Positions 24,241-32,988 are shown, counted from the first letter of the stretch. The stretch is DNA of 64,000 nt from an uncultured Rhizobium sp. (GCA_945952045.1 CAMFHE010000022.1:1-64000), one strand, 5' to 3'. Numbers and translations: made by a program. Notes: generated by a model from the sequence alone, not told the origin.

Positions 24241-25365
24241 TCATGACCGGCTGGCGCGGCCGACCATTGCCGATGCGGACACTTTGCGTAGCAAGGGAGC
24301 AAAGATGATCACAGCAAGCCCGCCAGCGAGGCCGCCGCCGATCAACAGCCCGACGAGCGCGTAGACATTGAGCGCCGGCGAACTGGACCCGCTGCCCATT
24401 TCGAACAGCAGCCAAGGTACCGCCAGGAAAAAACCGCCAGCGGCCGCATAAATCGCGCCCGCGATCGTCATCGACAGAAACCCTGTGCGCGACGAGCCGC
24501 GCATGAGCAAAAAGGCCTCGGCGGTGACAGATGCACCACCCTGCAAGAGAGCAGCCACGAGGAAACCGGCCATGCTGTTGAGGATGACACTTCCACCGGC
24601 GAGTTTCACCAAAAGCGACGCCGCGATCACAACCATGCAGCCGACGACCGCACTGCCGCGAAATCCCGCGATGGCAAAGGCCATGAGTGGCAAGGAGAAG
24701 GCCGCACCGGTGATCAGACTATCGGCTGCGTCCTCCGGATAAGCCTTCCAACCGGTGACAAACGGCAGCAATGCATCCGCACTGACGGCGCCAATCAACG
24801 GTGTGATGAAAACCGTCAGCGCGATGGCGGCGATGAGCGTCGCGCGCGGCGTATTTTTCCAGTCGCAAAGGATCGAAGTGGCAGCGGAAGCCGGCCGCTC
24901 GACGATCTGCGGGGGCGCGCGCTTTTCCTCGGTGCGCGACGGTGCCGGCGTCGTGTCCACTGCCTTGGCAGGAGGCGGAACAGGTTTCGTCACAACTTGC
25001 GGTTCAGGCGTGAGTACCGGCGCCGGTGCTGGAGACGTCATCGGCATGGTTTCGCCTGACAGCAGGCTATCCACCAGCATCACCGCCCAAAGCGTCAGCT
25101 CCCGTTGGTATCCATGGGCATCTTCGATCTGGCTTGCGAGCTGCGGCAAAATGAGCTTACGTCCAGCGCCTGCCTCGCGAATGCGCGAAACGACGCCATC
25201 CGCCAACGCCTGACCCAATACACGGGTCTCGCGCTTGGCGGTCGGCACGCGGTCGCCCAGCCGCGCGGCAAAGACACGGCTATTGTAAAGCGCCTCGATC
25301 CCATCGGCAGCGATGATGGCGCGGGCAGCTTCGGCAACGGCCTCGCGCGGTTGGATAGTCTGCAT
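24241..25365 (-). CDS. Multi-pass membrane protein of the kinase/phosphatase operon
   Basis: 374 residues from ATG 25365 with TAGGAG upstream (a longer frame to 25500 overlaps the vWA gene). Three parts: an N-terminal helical cytoplasmic domain, about 1-105 (EAVAEAARAIIAADGIEALY, RLGDRVPTAKRETRVLG); a Pro-rich linker, about 110-160; and about six to seven hydrophobic segments from 175 on. I do not recognise the family. The linker type is like that in the PP2C and PrsW genes, suggesting the proteins of this operon work as one membrane assembly. 11 nt after the vWA gene. Confidence 0.7.
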   Translation of the reverse strand: MQTIQPREAVAEAARAIIAADGIEALYNSRVFAARLGDRVPTAKRETRVLGQALADGVVSRIREAGAGRKLILPQLASQIEDAHGYQRELTLWAVMLVDSLLSGETMPMTSPAPAPVLTPEPQVVTKPVPPPAKAVDTTPAPSRTEEKRAPPQIVERPASAATSILCDWKNTPRATLIAAIALTVFITPLIGAVSADALLPFVTGWKAYPEDAADSLITGAAFSLPLMAFAIAGFRGSAVVGCMVVIAASLLVKLAGGSVILNSMAGFLVAALLQGGASVTAEAFLLMRGSSRTGFLSMTIAGAIYAAAGGFFLAVPWLLFEMGSGSSSPALNVYALVGLLIGGGLAGGLAVIIFAPLLRKVSASAMVGRASRS

Positions 25366-25376
25366 TCGCGATACTC

Positions 25377-26072
25377 CTACCAGACGAGTTCGCTGGACGG
25401 CGCTGTATCGGCAGGCGCCTGCTGGGAAAGCTGGTCGACGGCGGTGCCGGACACCTTTGTCGGCGACGAGACTGTTTTCACGGGTGCAGTCGTCGCCCAC
25501 TTGATCCGGTTGACCAGTTCCTCAGCATTATGCGCCTGCAGCACCTTGAATTCGGGATGGGCGATAAAGGCGTTGAGAACGTCGAGGTCCGCATCGGAGC
25601 CGATGGCAATGGCGATGCGCACGCTTTTGGCGCCGTAAGGGCTGGCCATCAGGGCCGCTTGGCCGGACGCGAAATCGTCGGTCGGCTGGCCATCGGACAC
25701 CAACACGATGACCGGCGAGAGCTGGCGACCGGGCATTGCTTCCGGCGTCAACGATGTCGCCAGAACCGTCAATGCAGAACCGAGACGGGTTTCGCCTTCG
25801 GCCGTGAGATCGGTCCAACTGAATTCGGCGACCGGGGTCGCTTCCTCGACATGCCACAGCGCTTGGTCGGAGAAGCGCAGGATGCGCAAACGCACATCCG
25901 TATCCGGATTTTCGGACGCCGCCGCGCGGATCGCCGGTACGGCGGATGCGATGGCGTAGTTGAGCGAGGCCATCTTCTCGCCCGTCATGGAGCCGGAGCA
26001 ATCGATGACGAGGATCAGGTGAAGCTGGCGCCGGACCACGCCGGCCATGTCGAACAAAGGAGCATCAGTCAT
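25377..26072 (-). CDS. TerY-like von Willebrand A domain protein
   Basis: 231 residues. HLILVIDCSGSMTGEK at 18-33 gives the MIDAS DxSxS (D24, S26, S28); a Thr in AEGETRLGSAL and SDGQPTDD complete the metal site. It resembles TerY, the vWA protein that Anantharaman, Iyer and Aravind place in a triad with a PP2C phosphatase and a protein kinase; all three are present here. Cytoplasmic, with an unstructured tail. 8 nt after the PrsW gene. Confidence 0.85.
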   Translation of the reverse strand: MTDAPLFDMAGVVRRQLHLILVIDCSGSMTGEKMASLNYAIASAVPAIRAAASENPDTDVRLRILRFSDQALWHVEEATPVAEFSWTDLTAEGETRLGSALTVLATSLTPEAMPGRQLSPVIVLVSDGQPTDDFASGQAALMASPYGAKSVRIAIAIGSDADLDVLNAFIAHPEFKVLQAHNAEELVNRIKWATTAPVKTVSSPTKVSGTAVDQLSQQAPADTAPSSELVW

Positions 26073-26080
26073 TGGTTACC

Positions 26081-27556
26081 TCATGAAGCGCGGGAGACGG
26101 AGACGACGAGTTCGCCCTGTACGATGCGGCTGCCGGGTTCCAGGCGCGCGCTGCGCCCCGGTTCGACGACCTGCGACACGCCCTTGGCGGAAAACAACGT
26201 CCAGGGTTTGGCGCCAAGGTTCTTGAGGCCGATGATGGACGCATCGCTCGGATGGGCGGACACCTCACCGGTAAACCCGGCTGCATAAGGCTGCAGATCG
26301 GCATAGCCTGCGAGGTCGATCCGCGTTCCGGGCACGGCCGGGAATTCGTGTTCGCCGGCCGAAACGACGAGCGTTCCGGCCTGGATCGACTTTGCGGGCT
26401 TGGAGACACTGGCCGGCGTCGAGACATCGGCCGGTCGTGCCGTTACGACTGGGGAGAAGGCGGTGGCTTTTGCAACCGGAGCGGAAATGGGCGCACGGGC
26501 AGCAGAGACAGGCGCCATGCCCGGCGCAGCGCTGCCAAGCACGACCGAACCTTCTCGCGGCGATGCCGGATGCGGCTCCAACTGGCGCGCCTTCAAAAGC
26601 GTGGCAAGGAAGAACACGATGGTGGTCATGCCCGAAAGCCACATTGCCGGGGTGCCGAGCGCGATCGCACCGCCGTTCCAGAAACCATGCATGGCGGAAG
26701 GGATCAGCCATCCGGCGAGCAGAAGCGGAATGGCGCGGGTTCGGTAGCGCAGTGCGAGGCCGATGAAATAGCCGAAGATGCCATTCCAGGCCATATGCCC
26801 GACCAGACCCTGAAGCGAGCGCGGAATGGCAAGCTGAAGCGCTGCGGCAAGGCCTGCATAGACGTTGTTCTGTGCAATTGCCTGAGCGGCAAAGGTGGAA
26901 TTGTAATACTGGCCGAATGTCTCGAAGCTGATGAATGCGGCACCGCTGGCAGCGCCGGCAAGCAGACCATCAAGCGGCGTGCGCACGGCAAGCCTGTCGA
27001 GCAATCGACCGAGCTTGGTGTCTTTCTGGCTGGCGGCGCTGAGACCGAACCCCGCCATGATGAAGATCGGCAGGGCCTTGAACAGTTCTTCGCACATGCC
27101 TGCGCCGAAGAAATGGCTTATGAAATTGGGGATGAAGCCGGCATCGACCGCGACTTCGCCGCCCGGCAAAATGTCGCGAAAGACAAAGGCGATCGTACCG
27201 AAGATGATTGCGCCGAGCGGTGGCAGGAAAAACACCACCGTCACCAGATAGGGAAACAGAAAAACCCAGAACGGCTTACGCGAATTACCATAGAGGTACA
27301 TCGCATAGAACAGCATGAAGACGATGAAGATGCCGAGGATAAGGGCGTAGCGCCAGAAATCGTCAAGCGTCTGGGCGCCATTACTGAACAGCAGCATCGT
27401 CGTCGCAACGGTGGCCAGCGCCGGAATGAGGACCTTGCTGCGCCAGAACCGCGTGGTGCGCGACCGCACCGGCAGCACTTCCGACATGAGCGAGGAACCC
27501 GCATCGCGCGGCACCGGCGTCACGTCCGGCATGGTGGATTTTATCGGATCACTCAT
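26081..27556 (-). CDS. PrsW-like membrane protease fused to FHA-like domain
   Basis: 491 residues. The membrane part (about 40-330) carries PrsW motifs: E156-E157-L-F-K160, AAFISFETFGQYYN with E212, GHMAWNGIFGY with H254 and SAMHGFWNGG with H290. PrsW-type enzymes cleave membrane proteins such as anti-sigma factors. After a Pro/Ala linker (about 340-395), residues about 405-488 form a domain also found at the end of the kinase in this operon (HP-D-SI-GL-NLG-WT-PG-ARL-PG-RI), looking like an FHA phosphothreonine-binding fold. The fusion suggests that phosphorylation by the kinase recruits the protease. Confidence 0.82.
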   Translation of the reverse strand: MSDPIKSTMPDVTPVPRDAGSSLMSEVLPVRSRTTRFWRSKVLIPALATVATTMLLFSNGAQTLDDFWRYALILGIFIVFMLFYAMYLYGNSRKPFWVFLFPYLVTVVFFLPPLGAIIFGTIAFVFRDILPGGEVAVDAGFIPNFISHFFGAGMCEELFKALPIFIMAGFGLSAASQKDTKLGRLLDRLAVRTPLDGLLAGAASGAAFISFETFGQYYNSTFAAQAIAQNNVYAGLAAALQLAIPRSLQGLVGHMAWNGIFGYFIGLALRYRTRAIPLLLAGWLIPSAMHGFWNGGAIALGTPAMWLSGMTTIVFFLATLLKARQLEPHPASPREGSVVLGSAAPGMAPVSAARAPISAPVAKATAFSPVVTARPADVSTPASVSKPAKSIQAGTLVVSAGEHEFPAVPGTRIDLAGYADLQPYAAGFTGEVSAHPSDASIIGLKNLGAKPWTLFSAKGVSQVVEPGRSARLEPGSRIVQGELVVSVSRAS

Positions 27557-28827
27557 GGTTTGGTCTCCGGTTCGGCAGGATCGGATCGAGGCTTTTCCTC
27601 GAGTTGCGCCGGCTTGGGCGCGGGAATGGGAGCGGCGGCCGGCGTAGGCGCAACCTCAGGCAACGGTTTGGATTCTGGAGCAGGGGGCGCGTCCGGTGTT
27701 GGGGTGACCGGTTTCAAACGTTCAGGTGCTGCCGGTGCATCCGTCTGAGGTACTGATGCGGGTTTTTCGGGCGCGGTCGCAGCCGGCTCGGCCTTCGGCT
27801 GCGGCTCCTTCGCAGGCTTTGCGGGCGCTTCCGTCACTTGTGGCGACACAGGGATTATCGGCGCCGCCGCAACAATCGGCTCGACCCATGGCTTCCAGGG
27901 ATGCCAGGGGTTGAATGAAACCGCACCGGTTGCAAGCGCGGCCCCGGCGAGAAAAGCCAGCGGCGCGATCATAAACGGACGCGTGCTCGACACTTCGACA
28001 GCCGCCGGTCGAACCACGGAGATTGGCGCTGGCGCCGTTGCGGCGTCGGCAGCTGTGGTCATCCGGCACAAAAAGCCCAGCGTCGCATCGTCGCCGCTGC
28101 CGCGCCCGGAGAGATCGCTCAACCACTGTCCCAGACGCTCGGCAATCGATGCCATGCCACCGGACTGGATGCGATCGTGGAATTGTCCGGCGAGATCGAT
28201 GAAGGCATCGTCATCTCGAAACGACTTCGCCACTCCGTCAGTCGAGGCCATGACGAAGGTGATGGGGTCGTCTCCACCCGCGTCGATGCGTCGGAAGCGA
28301 CCGACTTTGCCCGCATCCTGCTCGCAAAGCGAATGGGTTTGCTCGCCAATGAGGCCCGTATCGTCCGGCAGCGGCTTTTCCAGTTTTCCGGATGCGCGCG
28401 CGACGACGAGATCTCCGTCGCCAATCTGAAACAGAAACAGTTCCGAGCCGGAGAAATGGACACCCACAAGTGTCGCGCCATAGGCGACCGGGTCGTCTGG
28501 CCGGTCAGGGCCATGCGTCGCGTAATCCGCAACGGCCGCAAGCCAGCGCCGATGGCAACGGTCGAGAAAATCAAAATCTCCGGCATCATCGGTCGCTGCC
28601 GACAGACGGGCGCATTCGGCGAGTGCCGATTCGATGGCCAAGCGGGAGCCGATATGGCTGTGCGTGTGACGGCGACCGCCGTGACCGTCGGAAACCACAA
28701 GCGTCGCCTGCGTTTCACCCCAGTTCGGCGCCACCCAGCCGATGGCATCCTGATTGGGCGCCCCGGAACGGTAATGCGCCGCGCCGCGCGCCGATGCTCC
28801 GCAGATCATCCAGGTCGGATTGTCCAT
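27553..28827 (-). CDS. PP2C-family protein phosphatase with periplasmic tail
   Basis: 424 residues. N-terminal PP2C domain: NQDAIGW at 25-31, SDGHGG at 46-51, IGDGDLVVA, MASTDGVAKSF and GSGDDATLGF supply the metal-binding aspartates. One membrane segment about 283-305 (FMIAPLAFLAGAALATGAVS), then a long Pro/Ala/Glu tail that should lie in the periplasm. It overlaps the kinase stop by one base (TGATG) and the PrsW start by 4 nt. It should reverse the kinase of the same operon. Confidence 0.9.
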   Translation of the reverse strand: MDNPTWMICGASARGAAHYRSGAPNQDAIGWVAPNWGETQATLVVSDGHGGRRHTHSHIGSRLAIESALAECARLSAATDDAGDFDFLDRCHRRWLAAVADYATHGPDRPDDPVAYGATLVGVHFSGSELFLFQIGDGDLVVARASGKLEKPLPDDTGLIGEQTHSLCEQDAGKVGRFRRIDAGGDDPITFVMASTDGVAKSFRDDDAFIDLAGQFHDRIQSGGMASIAERLGQWLSDLSGRGSGDDATLGFLCRMTTAADAATAPAPISVVRPAAVEVSSTRPFMIAPLAFLAGAALATGAVSFNPWHPWKPWVEPIVAAAPIIPVSPQVTEAPAKPAKEPQPKAEPAATAPEKPASVPQTDAPAAPERLKPVTPTPDAPPAPESKPLPEVAPTPAAAPIPAPKPAQLEEKPRSDPAEPETKP

Positions 28828-30164
28828 CAGACGCCTTCCTCATTCAGGCAGAGGCCATGAACAGTCCCGAAGTTGATGCGGCACCCGGGCGCCAGACGTG
28901 CAGCCTGACCGGGCGCGACGGCGGTCGAACGACCGTCGACATAGACCGCCGTCCAGGTCGTGGTTCCAAGATTGCGCAGACCGGAAATCGAAGGATCGCG
29001 CGGATGCGGCTCGACGGTCGCGACGACGGCATTGCGACGGCGGCCGCTTTCCCGGCCAATCCGGTCCGCACGCAATTGCGCCCCAGGGGACAAGAGCAGT
29101 CGGCCCCGCCCGAGCAGCATCGCCGCGGGCGGAGCGATCGGCGTCTGGCACGCAATACAAGCGAATTGCCCACCCGACGTCGCTTCGCAGACCTGCTCAT
29201 AGGTGCAATTCGGGCAGGCGATAATGTTGTCGCGCATCGTCGCGAAGGCTTCGATCCATTCGGTTTCGAGCACGCGGCTACCGATTCCAGCCTTCAATCC
29301 CGTCGTGAAGGCCCGCGTCAGCAATGTGCGAACGGTCTTGGGAAGGGAACGCCAACGACGAACGATCGGATCGTGCACGCCAGTGACCGGACCATTTGCC
29401 TCATCGGCTTCATTGAACATGAACAGCGGATCGGTGCCATAAAGGCTCACTTCCGCATCGCCATCGAGCAAGAGGGTTTCGTGCTCGCGCCGCCCATCCA
29501 GGGGATGCCAGGCCATCAGGATGTAAAAGAACATCACCGCCATCGAATAGAGATCGGTAATTGTCGACGGCAGGGCTTCGCGCCGGACGATTTCCGGCGC
29601 CATGAATTTACGGGTTCCATACACCGCAGCCGGCGCGCCATTGACGTCGACATTGTCGTTGTCGCAAATCGCGATCTCGCCATTTAAAGGGTCGAGAAAC
29701 AGATTGCCGAACGAGATATCCTGATAGCACTGACCGCGAGCGTGAAGCTTGTGAAAGCATTCCGCCGTCAGAAGGCAGGCAATTGCGCGGTCGACAAGCT
29801 TCGGCGACACCCGGTCCGGCGGCGCCGAAATCAACCGCTTCATGCCGACGAAACGGTTCTCGCGCATCGGCATCACATAGGCGACGAGATCCGGCCGCCC
29901 CAGGATACGCGCTCGATCCAGCGGCCAGAGGAAGGCATTGTCCGGTGGGCCGAGGGCTATGCCCCGGTCGAGCCGTTGTGCCAGACGCGGATCGGCATCC
30001 ACCGTTTGCGGAAAATAGACCTTCAGCGCAAGAGGGCCATGGCTATCGTCGATCTCATAGACCGAGCCCTGACCGCCTGAGCCGATCAAGCGTTTGATCA
30101 CCGCATGGCGTTCGCTGCCCGCAAGCAGGATCAGAGCGCCGGGATCGAGGACTGGGTTCTCCAT
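28827..30164 (-). CDS. Ser/Thr protein kinase with zinc ribbon and FHA-like domain
   Basis: 445 residues. Kinase domain: glycine loop GSGGQGSVYEI at 28-38, K48, catalytic loop CYQDISFGN (D149, N154; the usual HRD is YQD), metal motif CDNDN (D168; DFG is replaced) and GTRKFMAPE at 183-191. A zinc ribbon follows (C317, C320, C336, C339), then an FHA-like domain about 351-440, homologous to the end of the PrsW protein. No membrane segment, so cytoplasmic. First gene of the operon; AACTCACTGAGTT lies about 130 nt upstream. The changed HRD/DFG matches the divergent kinases of TerY-P triads; activity is likely but not certain. Confidence 0.88.
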   Translation of the reverse strand: MENPVLDPGALILLAGSERHAVIKRLIGSGGQGSVYEIDDSHGPLALKVYFPQTVDADPRLAQRLDRGIALGPPDNAFLWPLDRARILGRPDLVAYVMPMRENRFVGMKRLISAPPDRVSPKLVDRAIACLLTAECFHKLHARGQCYQDISFGNLFLDPLNGEIAICDNDNVDVNGAPAAVYGTRKFMAPEIVRREALPSTITDLYSMAVMFFYILMAWHPLDGRREHETLLLDGDAEVSLYGTDPLFMFNEADEANGPVTGVHDPIVRRWRSLPKTVRTLLTRAFTTGLKAGIGSRVLETEWIEAFATMRDNIIACPNCTYEQVCEATSGGQFACIACQTPIAPPAAMLLGRGRLLLSPGAQLRADRIGRESGRRRNAVVATVEPHPRDPSISGLRNLGTTTWTAVYVDGRSTAVAPGQAARLAPGCRINFGTVHGLCLNEEGV

Positions 30165-30293
30165 GACGTCAATCGCTCCGCGGTAAGATCGTCAAAGTGC
30201 CCCGCAGAGCAAGGCCAGCCCTGCTTTGGCGAACAGACGGCGAAGAGTGCGGGAGAATGAAACCGGCGCGGGGCATTCGGGCGACTTTCTAAG

Positions 30294-30306
30294 AACTCAC
30301 TGAGTT
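30294..30306. promoter_or_regulatory. Palindrome AACTCA-C-TGAGTT upstream of the kinase operon
   Basis: A perfect 13-bp palindrome in the 245-bp gap between the TPR gene stop and the kinase start. The same 13 bp recur at 32004-32016 upstream of the TPR gene. It is the size of a dimeric regulator site; the MarR protein at 32515 is the obvious candidate. Confidence 0.6.
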
Positions 30307-30342
30307 ATAAATAATCGTCCAATTCCGCGTCAATAAATTAAT

Positions 30343-30355
30343 GACTCATTGAGCT
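30343..30355. promoter_or_regulatory. Imperfect second copy GACTCA-T-TGAGCT
   Basis: 36-38 bp from the first palindrome is a degenerate copy (ACTCA-N-TGAG core intact) within an AT-rich stretch. A second, weaker site of the same regulator is likely. Confidence 0.42.
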
Positions 30356-30409
30356 TATTAAGAACCGACTTTTTATGGGCAGATGTATGCGCGCAGGGTC
30401 ATCGATGAA

Positions 30410-31984
30410 CTAGTTGCTCGAACCTGCCGGCTGCGCCTCGATCAGGGCGCGCGCGATAGTGGCATCCGGCTCCTGCGGAAAGGCCTCGATATAGCTGCGG
30501 AAGGCTGCATGCGCCTGTTCGGTCTGGCCAAGCACCATCAAGGCGCGGCCAAGACGAAACTGGATACGCCGGTCGAGCGGATCGAGTCTTTGCACATCCT
30601 TGAACGCGGCAAGCGCTGCCGTGCCGTCTTGCAAGGCAAGCGCGGCATCGCCAAGCCCCAAGCGGTAGGTGGGCTGCGCGGGAGCCAGCTGGACCGCGCT
30701 CTCGAAGCTTGCCCGCGCGGCATCGAATTGCTTGGCAAGCAACTGCGCGTTACCGAGCTGCGCCATGGCCTCGGCATCCTTCGGCGCCAAGCGGGCGATC
30801 TCCATCTTGTGGCTGACCAGCCCGGCGATATCACCCTTCTCGATTGCCATCAGCGACAATGCCTGATGGGCGATGATTGAATTCGGGTCGATTTCGAGCA
30901 TGCCGTCGAAAGTGGCCGCCGCCGCCATCGGATCGCCGGCTTCCCTTTGCAACATACCGAGACGAAAATGCAGATCGATATCCTGCGGCTGCAGGCTCAC
31001 GGCTCTGGCCAGATCCGTGACCGCCGCCTTCGGATCTCCGGCATGAGCTGCTATTTCCCCCCGCCATTTATAGGCTTGCGCATTGCGTGGAGAGAGACGC
31101 AGCGCCTCGGCGATCGACTTGCGCGCCTCCGCAACATCACCTGCGCCCAATTCCGCCGCAGCACGCGTGATCAGCGCATCGACGAAATGCGAATCCAGCC
31201 TGAGCGCCTCATCGGCCAGCTTGCGCGCACGGTCATACTCCTTGCGGTCGGTGGTCAATTGCGCGGCAACCGTCAGCGCCCACGCGCCATCCGGATGGCC
31301 CTCGCGGGCCAGACGACGCAACTCGGCGATCGTTCGCGTTTCGCTTTCCGAGCGCAGCGCCAAAATGCCCCGCACGGGATCGATGAACATAAGCGCTTCC
31401 GCGACGGCCTTGCGAAACCAGAGATTGATGTCGCCATTGCCTGGCGGCGGAAGATCGATCACATGGATGTCCTTGTCGATGATGCGCAGCCGGAGCGCGC
31501 TGTTCTCGATCGTGCAGGGATCGGCGACGCAGGTCAGCTCTCCCGATATTCGGGTCTCGGCACGACCGAAAAAGGCGCGCACATGATGGATCAGCGATTC
31601 GAACGAAATACCTGAGTCCGGGATCGAAAACTCGATCCGCTGCGAACTTGGCAGGACGTCGCGCGTCTCCTTCGCAGCCTTCACTTCGTCGGTGACCTTC
31701 GACCAGGCGTCCCAGAGCCGGTTGCCGATCACGGTGCCGTTGAGCCCCCTCTCCTCCAACGCGGCCGGAACGGAGATCGATGTGATCGTCACCCGGTCGC
31801 TTGCCAGTTCCGACAGGATGACGGGTACGATGACGATCATCGCCAGCACGACCAGAACATTGAACAATATGGAACGGATGAGGGTCGTCTTGCCTTCGAT
31901 CAGGCGGATAAGCCGCGTCCACCAGCGAAGCCGTGGCGACTGCGCCAGGTCTTCGTCGAGTGCCGAATGATCGATCTCAGTCAT
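30410..31984 (-). CDS. Membrane-anchored TPR protein
   Basis: 524 residues. One membrane segment at about 38-62 (SILFNVLVVLAMIVIVPVIL) after a charged N-terminus, then an unassigned domain about 65-215 including a Cys pair (LTCVADPCT) that suggests the periplasmic side, and about eight TPR repeats from 225 to the end (for example AYKWRGEIAAHAGDPKAAVT). Probably an adaptor collecting proteins at the envelope. It lies upstream of, and in line with, the kinase operon, and shares its palindrome, so the two units are probably co-regulated. Confidence 0.78.
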   Translation of the reverse strand: MTEIDHSALDEDLAQSPRLRWWTRLIRLIEGKTTLIRSILFNVLVVLAMIVIVPVILSELASDRVTITSISVPAALEERGLNGTVIGNRLWDAWSKVTDEVKAAKETRDVLPSSQRIEFSIPDSGISFESLIHHVRAFFGRAETRISGELTCVADPCTIENSALRLRIIDKDIHVIDLPPPGNGDINLWFRKAVAEALMFIDPVRGILALRSESETRTIAELRRLAREGHPDGAWALTVAAQLTTDRKEYDRARKLADEALRLDSHFVDALITRAAAELGAGDVAEARKSIAEALRLSPRNAQAYKWRGEIAAHAGDPKAAVTDLARAVSLQPQDIDLHFRLGMLQREAGDPMAAAATFDGMLEIDPNSIIAHQALSLMAIEKGDIAGLVSHKMEIARLAPKDAEAMAQLGNAQLLAKQFDAARASFESAVQLAPAQPTYRLGLGDAALALQDGTAALAAFKDVQRLDPLDRRIQFRLGRALMVLGQTEQAHAAFRSYIEAFPQEPDATIARALIEAQPAGSSN

Positions 31985-32003
31985 CGCTGTTCCGCTTCTT
32001 ATA

Positions 32004-32016
32004 AACTCACTGAGTT
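32004..32016. promoter_or_regulatory. Palindrome AACTCA-C-TGAGTT upstream of the TPR gene
   Basis: Identical in all 13 bp to 30294-30306, with flanking A/T extending the symmetry by one base (AAACTCACTGAGTTT). It sits 20 bp before the TPR start and about 113 bp before the divergent receiver gene, so it can act on both. Confidence 0.6.
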
Positions 32017-32128
32017 TTAGATTGTCAGCCCAAGCGGGTCAATGCATGGTGGCTTGCCGCATCCGGCAAGTTATGCCATCCGTTGACCGGCGCGACGCAC
32101 TTCGCGCCTTCACATGAAGGAAGCGATG

Positions 32129-32485
32129 ATGCGGATCCTGGTAGCCGACGACGTCGAGGTCATGCGGATCTCTCTGGAACTGGCGCTGAGCTCGGGCGGA
32201 CACGACGTGTCTGTCGTGCCGACGGGACGTGCCGCACTCAATCTCCTGCGGGAAAAGCGCTTCGATGCAGCTGTTCTCGATCTATGGATGCCCGATGGCG
32301 ATGGCTTGAGCGTGCTTCGCCAAATCCGCGAAGAGCAACCGAGTTTGCGTCTTTTCGTCATCACCGGCGGCGGACCGAGATTGCCGATCGAAGCGGCAGC
32401 CTTGATTTCCGAGGTATGGGGCGCGGAACGCGTCTTCATCAAGCCGTTCGACGAGTCTGAACTTCTTGCCGTTCTCGGCCAGTAA
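32129..32485 (+). CDS. Single-domain response regulator
   Basis: 118 residues from ATG 32129, with AAGGAAG upstream. Receiver only: acidic pair in LVADDVE, acceptor Asp in AAVLDLWMPDGD at about 53 and IKPFDESE lysine. No output domain. 29 nt upstream of marR. The 7TM histidine kinase that converges on marR is the likely phosphodonor. Confidence 0.85.
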   Translation: MRILVADDVEVMRISLELALSSGGHDVSVVPTGRAALNLLREKRFDAAVLDLWMPDGDGLSVLRQIREEQPSLRLFVITGGGPRLPIEAAALISEVWGAERVFIKPFDESELLAVLGQ

Positions 32486-32514
32486 GCAAGCCCGCGAAAA
32501 TCGAGTGAGCTGTC

Positions 32515-32988
32515 ATGACACAGAATGCGCCGTCCATTGCTGCCATTACCAGACTGTTCGAGCTGGCGGCCCGTTCGCTGCATTCCGCCGGTTTCGCCGG
32601 CGGGCTCTACCCGGCGCAATGGACAGCCTTGCGCTATCTGGCGCAGGCCGCGCCGGCGGAGAGAACCGCCGCAAAGCTGGCGCGCTTTCAGCAGATGGCT
32701 GTCGGTCCAGTGACGCGGACGGTGCGGACGTTGATCGCGAAAGGCTTGCTGATCGAGGCGGGATCGGCCGGCCATCATCGCTCCAAACGGTTGGACCTGA
32801 CGCCAGAAGGTATCACGCTCCTGCAGGACGACCCCTTGCTGGCCGTCGATGCCGAGCTTTCAAAACTCTCCACCCAGGAAGGTCGGGCGCTCAGCACGAT
32901 CCTGGTGCGCATCATTTCGCACCTGCAGGCCAGTCACGACGGATCGGCGGATGTCATGCTCTCGCTCGACGATCCCAAATCCAGCTAG
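32515..32988 (+). CDS. MarR-family transcriptional regulator
   Basis: 157 residues: winged helix LYPAQWTALRYLAQ, KLARFQQMAVGPVTRTVRTL (recognition helix) and the wing HHRSKRLDLTPEG. MarR proteins bind palindromes as dimers. The 13-bp palindrome present twice close by is the best candidate operator. Follows the receiver gene in one unit and overlaps the end of the convergent kinase gene by 4 nt. Confidence 0.85.
   Translation: MTQNAPSIAAITRLFELAARSLHSAGFAGGLYPAQWTALRYLAQAAPAERTAAKLARFQQMAVGPVTRTVRTLIAKGLLIEAGSAGHHRSKRLDLTPEGITLLQDDPLLAVDAELSKLSTQEGRALSTILVRIISHLQASHDGSADVMLSLDDPKSS

Noticed and set aside
26252..27748. 498-residue plus-strand open frame
   Set aside because: Antisense shadow of the PrsW gene: no motifs, Arg/Gly/His-rich composition from GC-rich third positions, and the minus strand has clear PrsW motifs and overlaps its neighbours.
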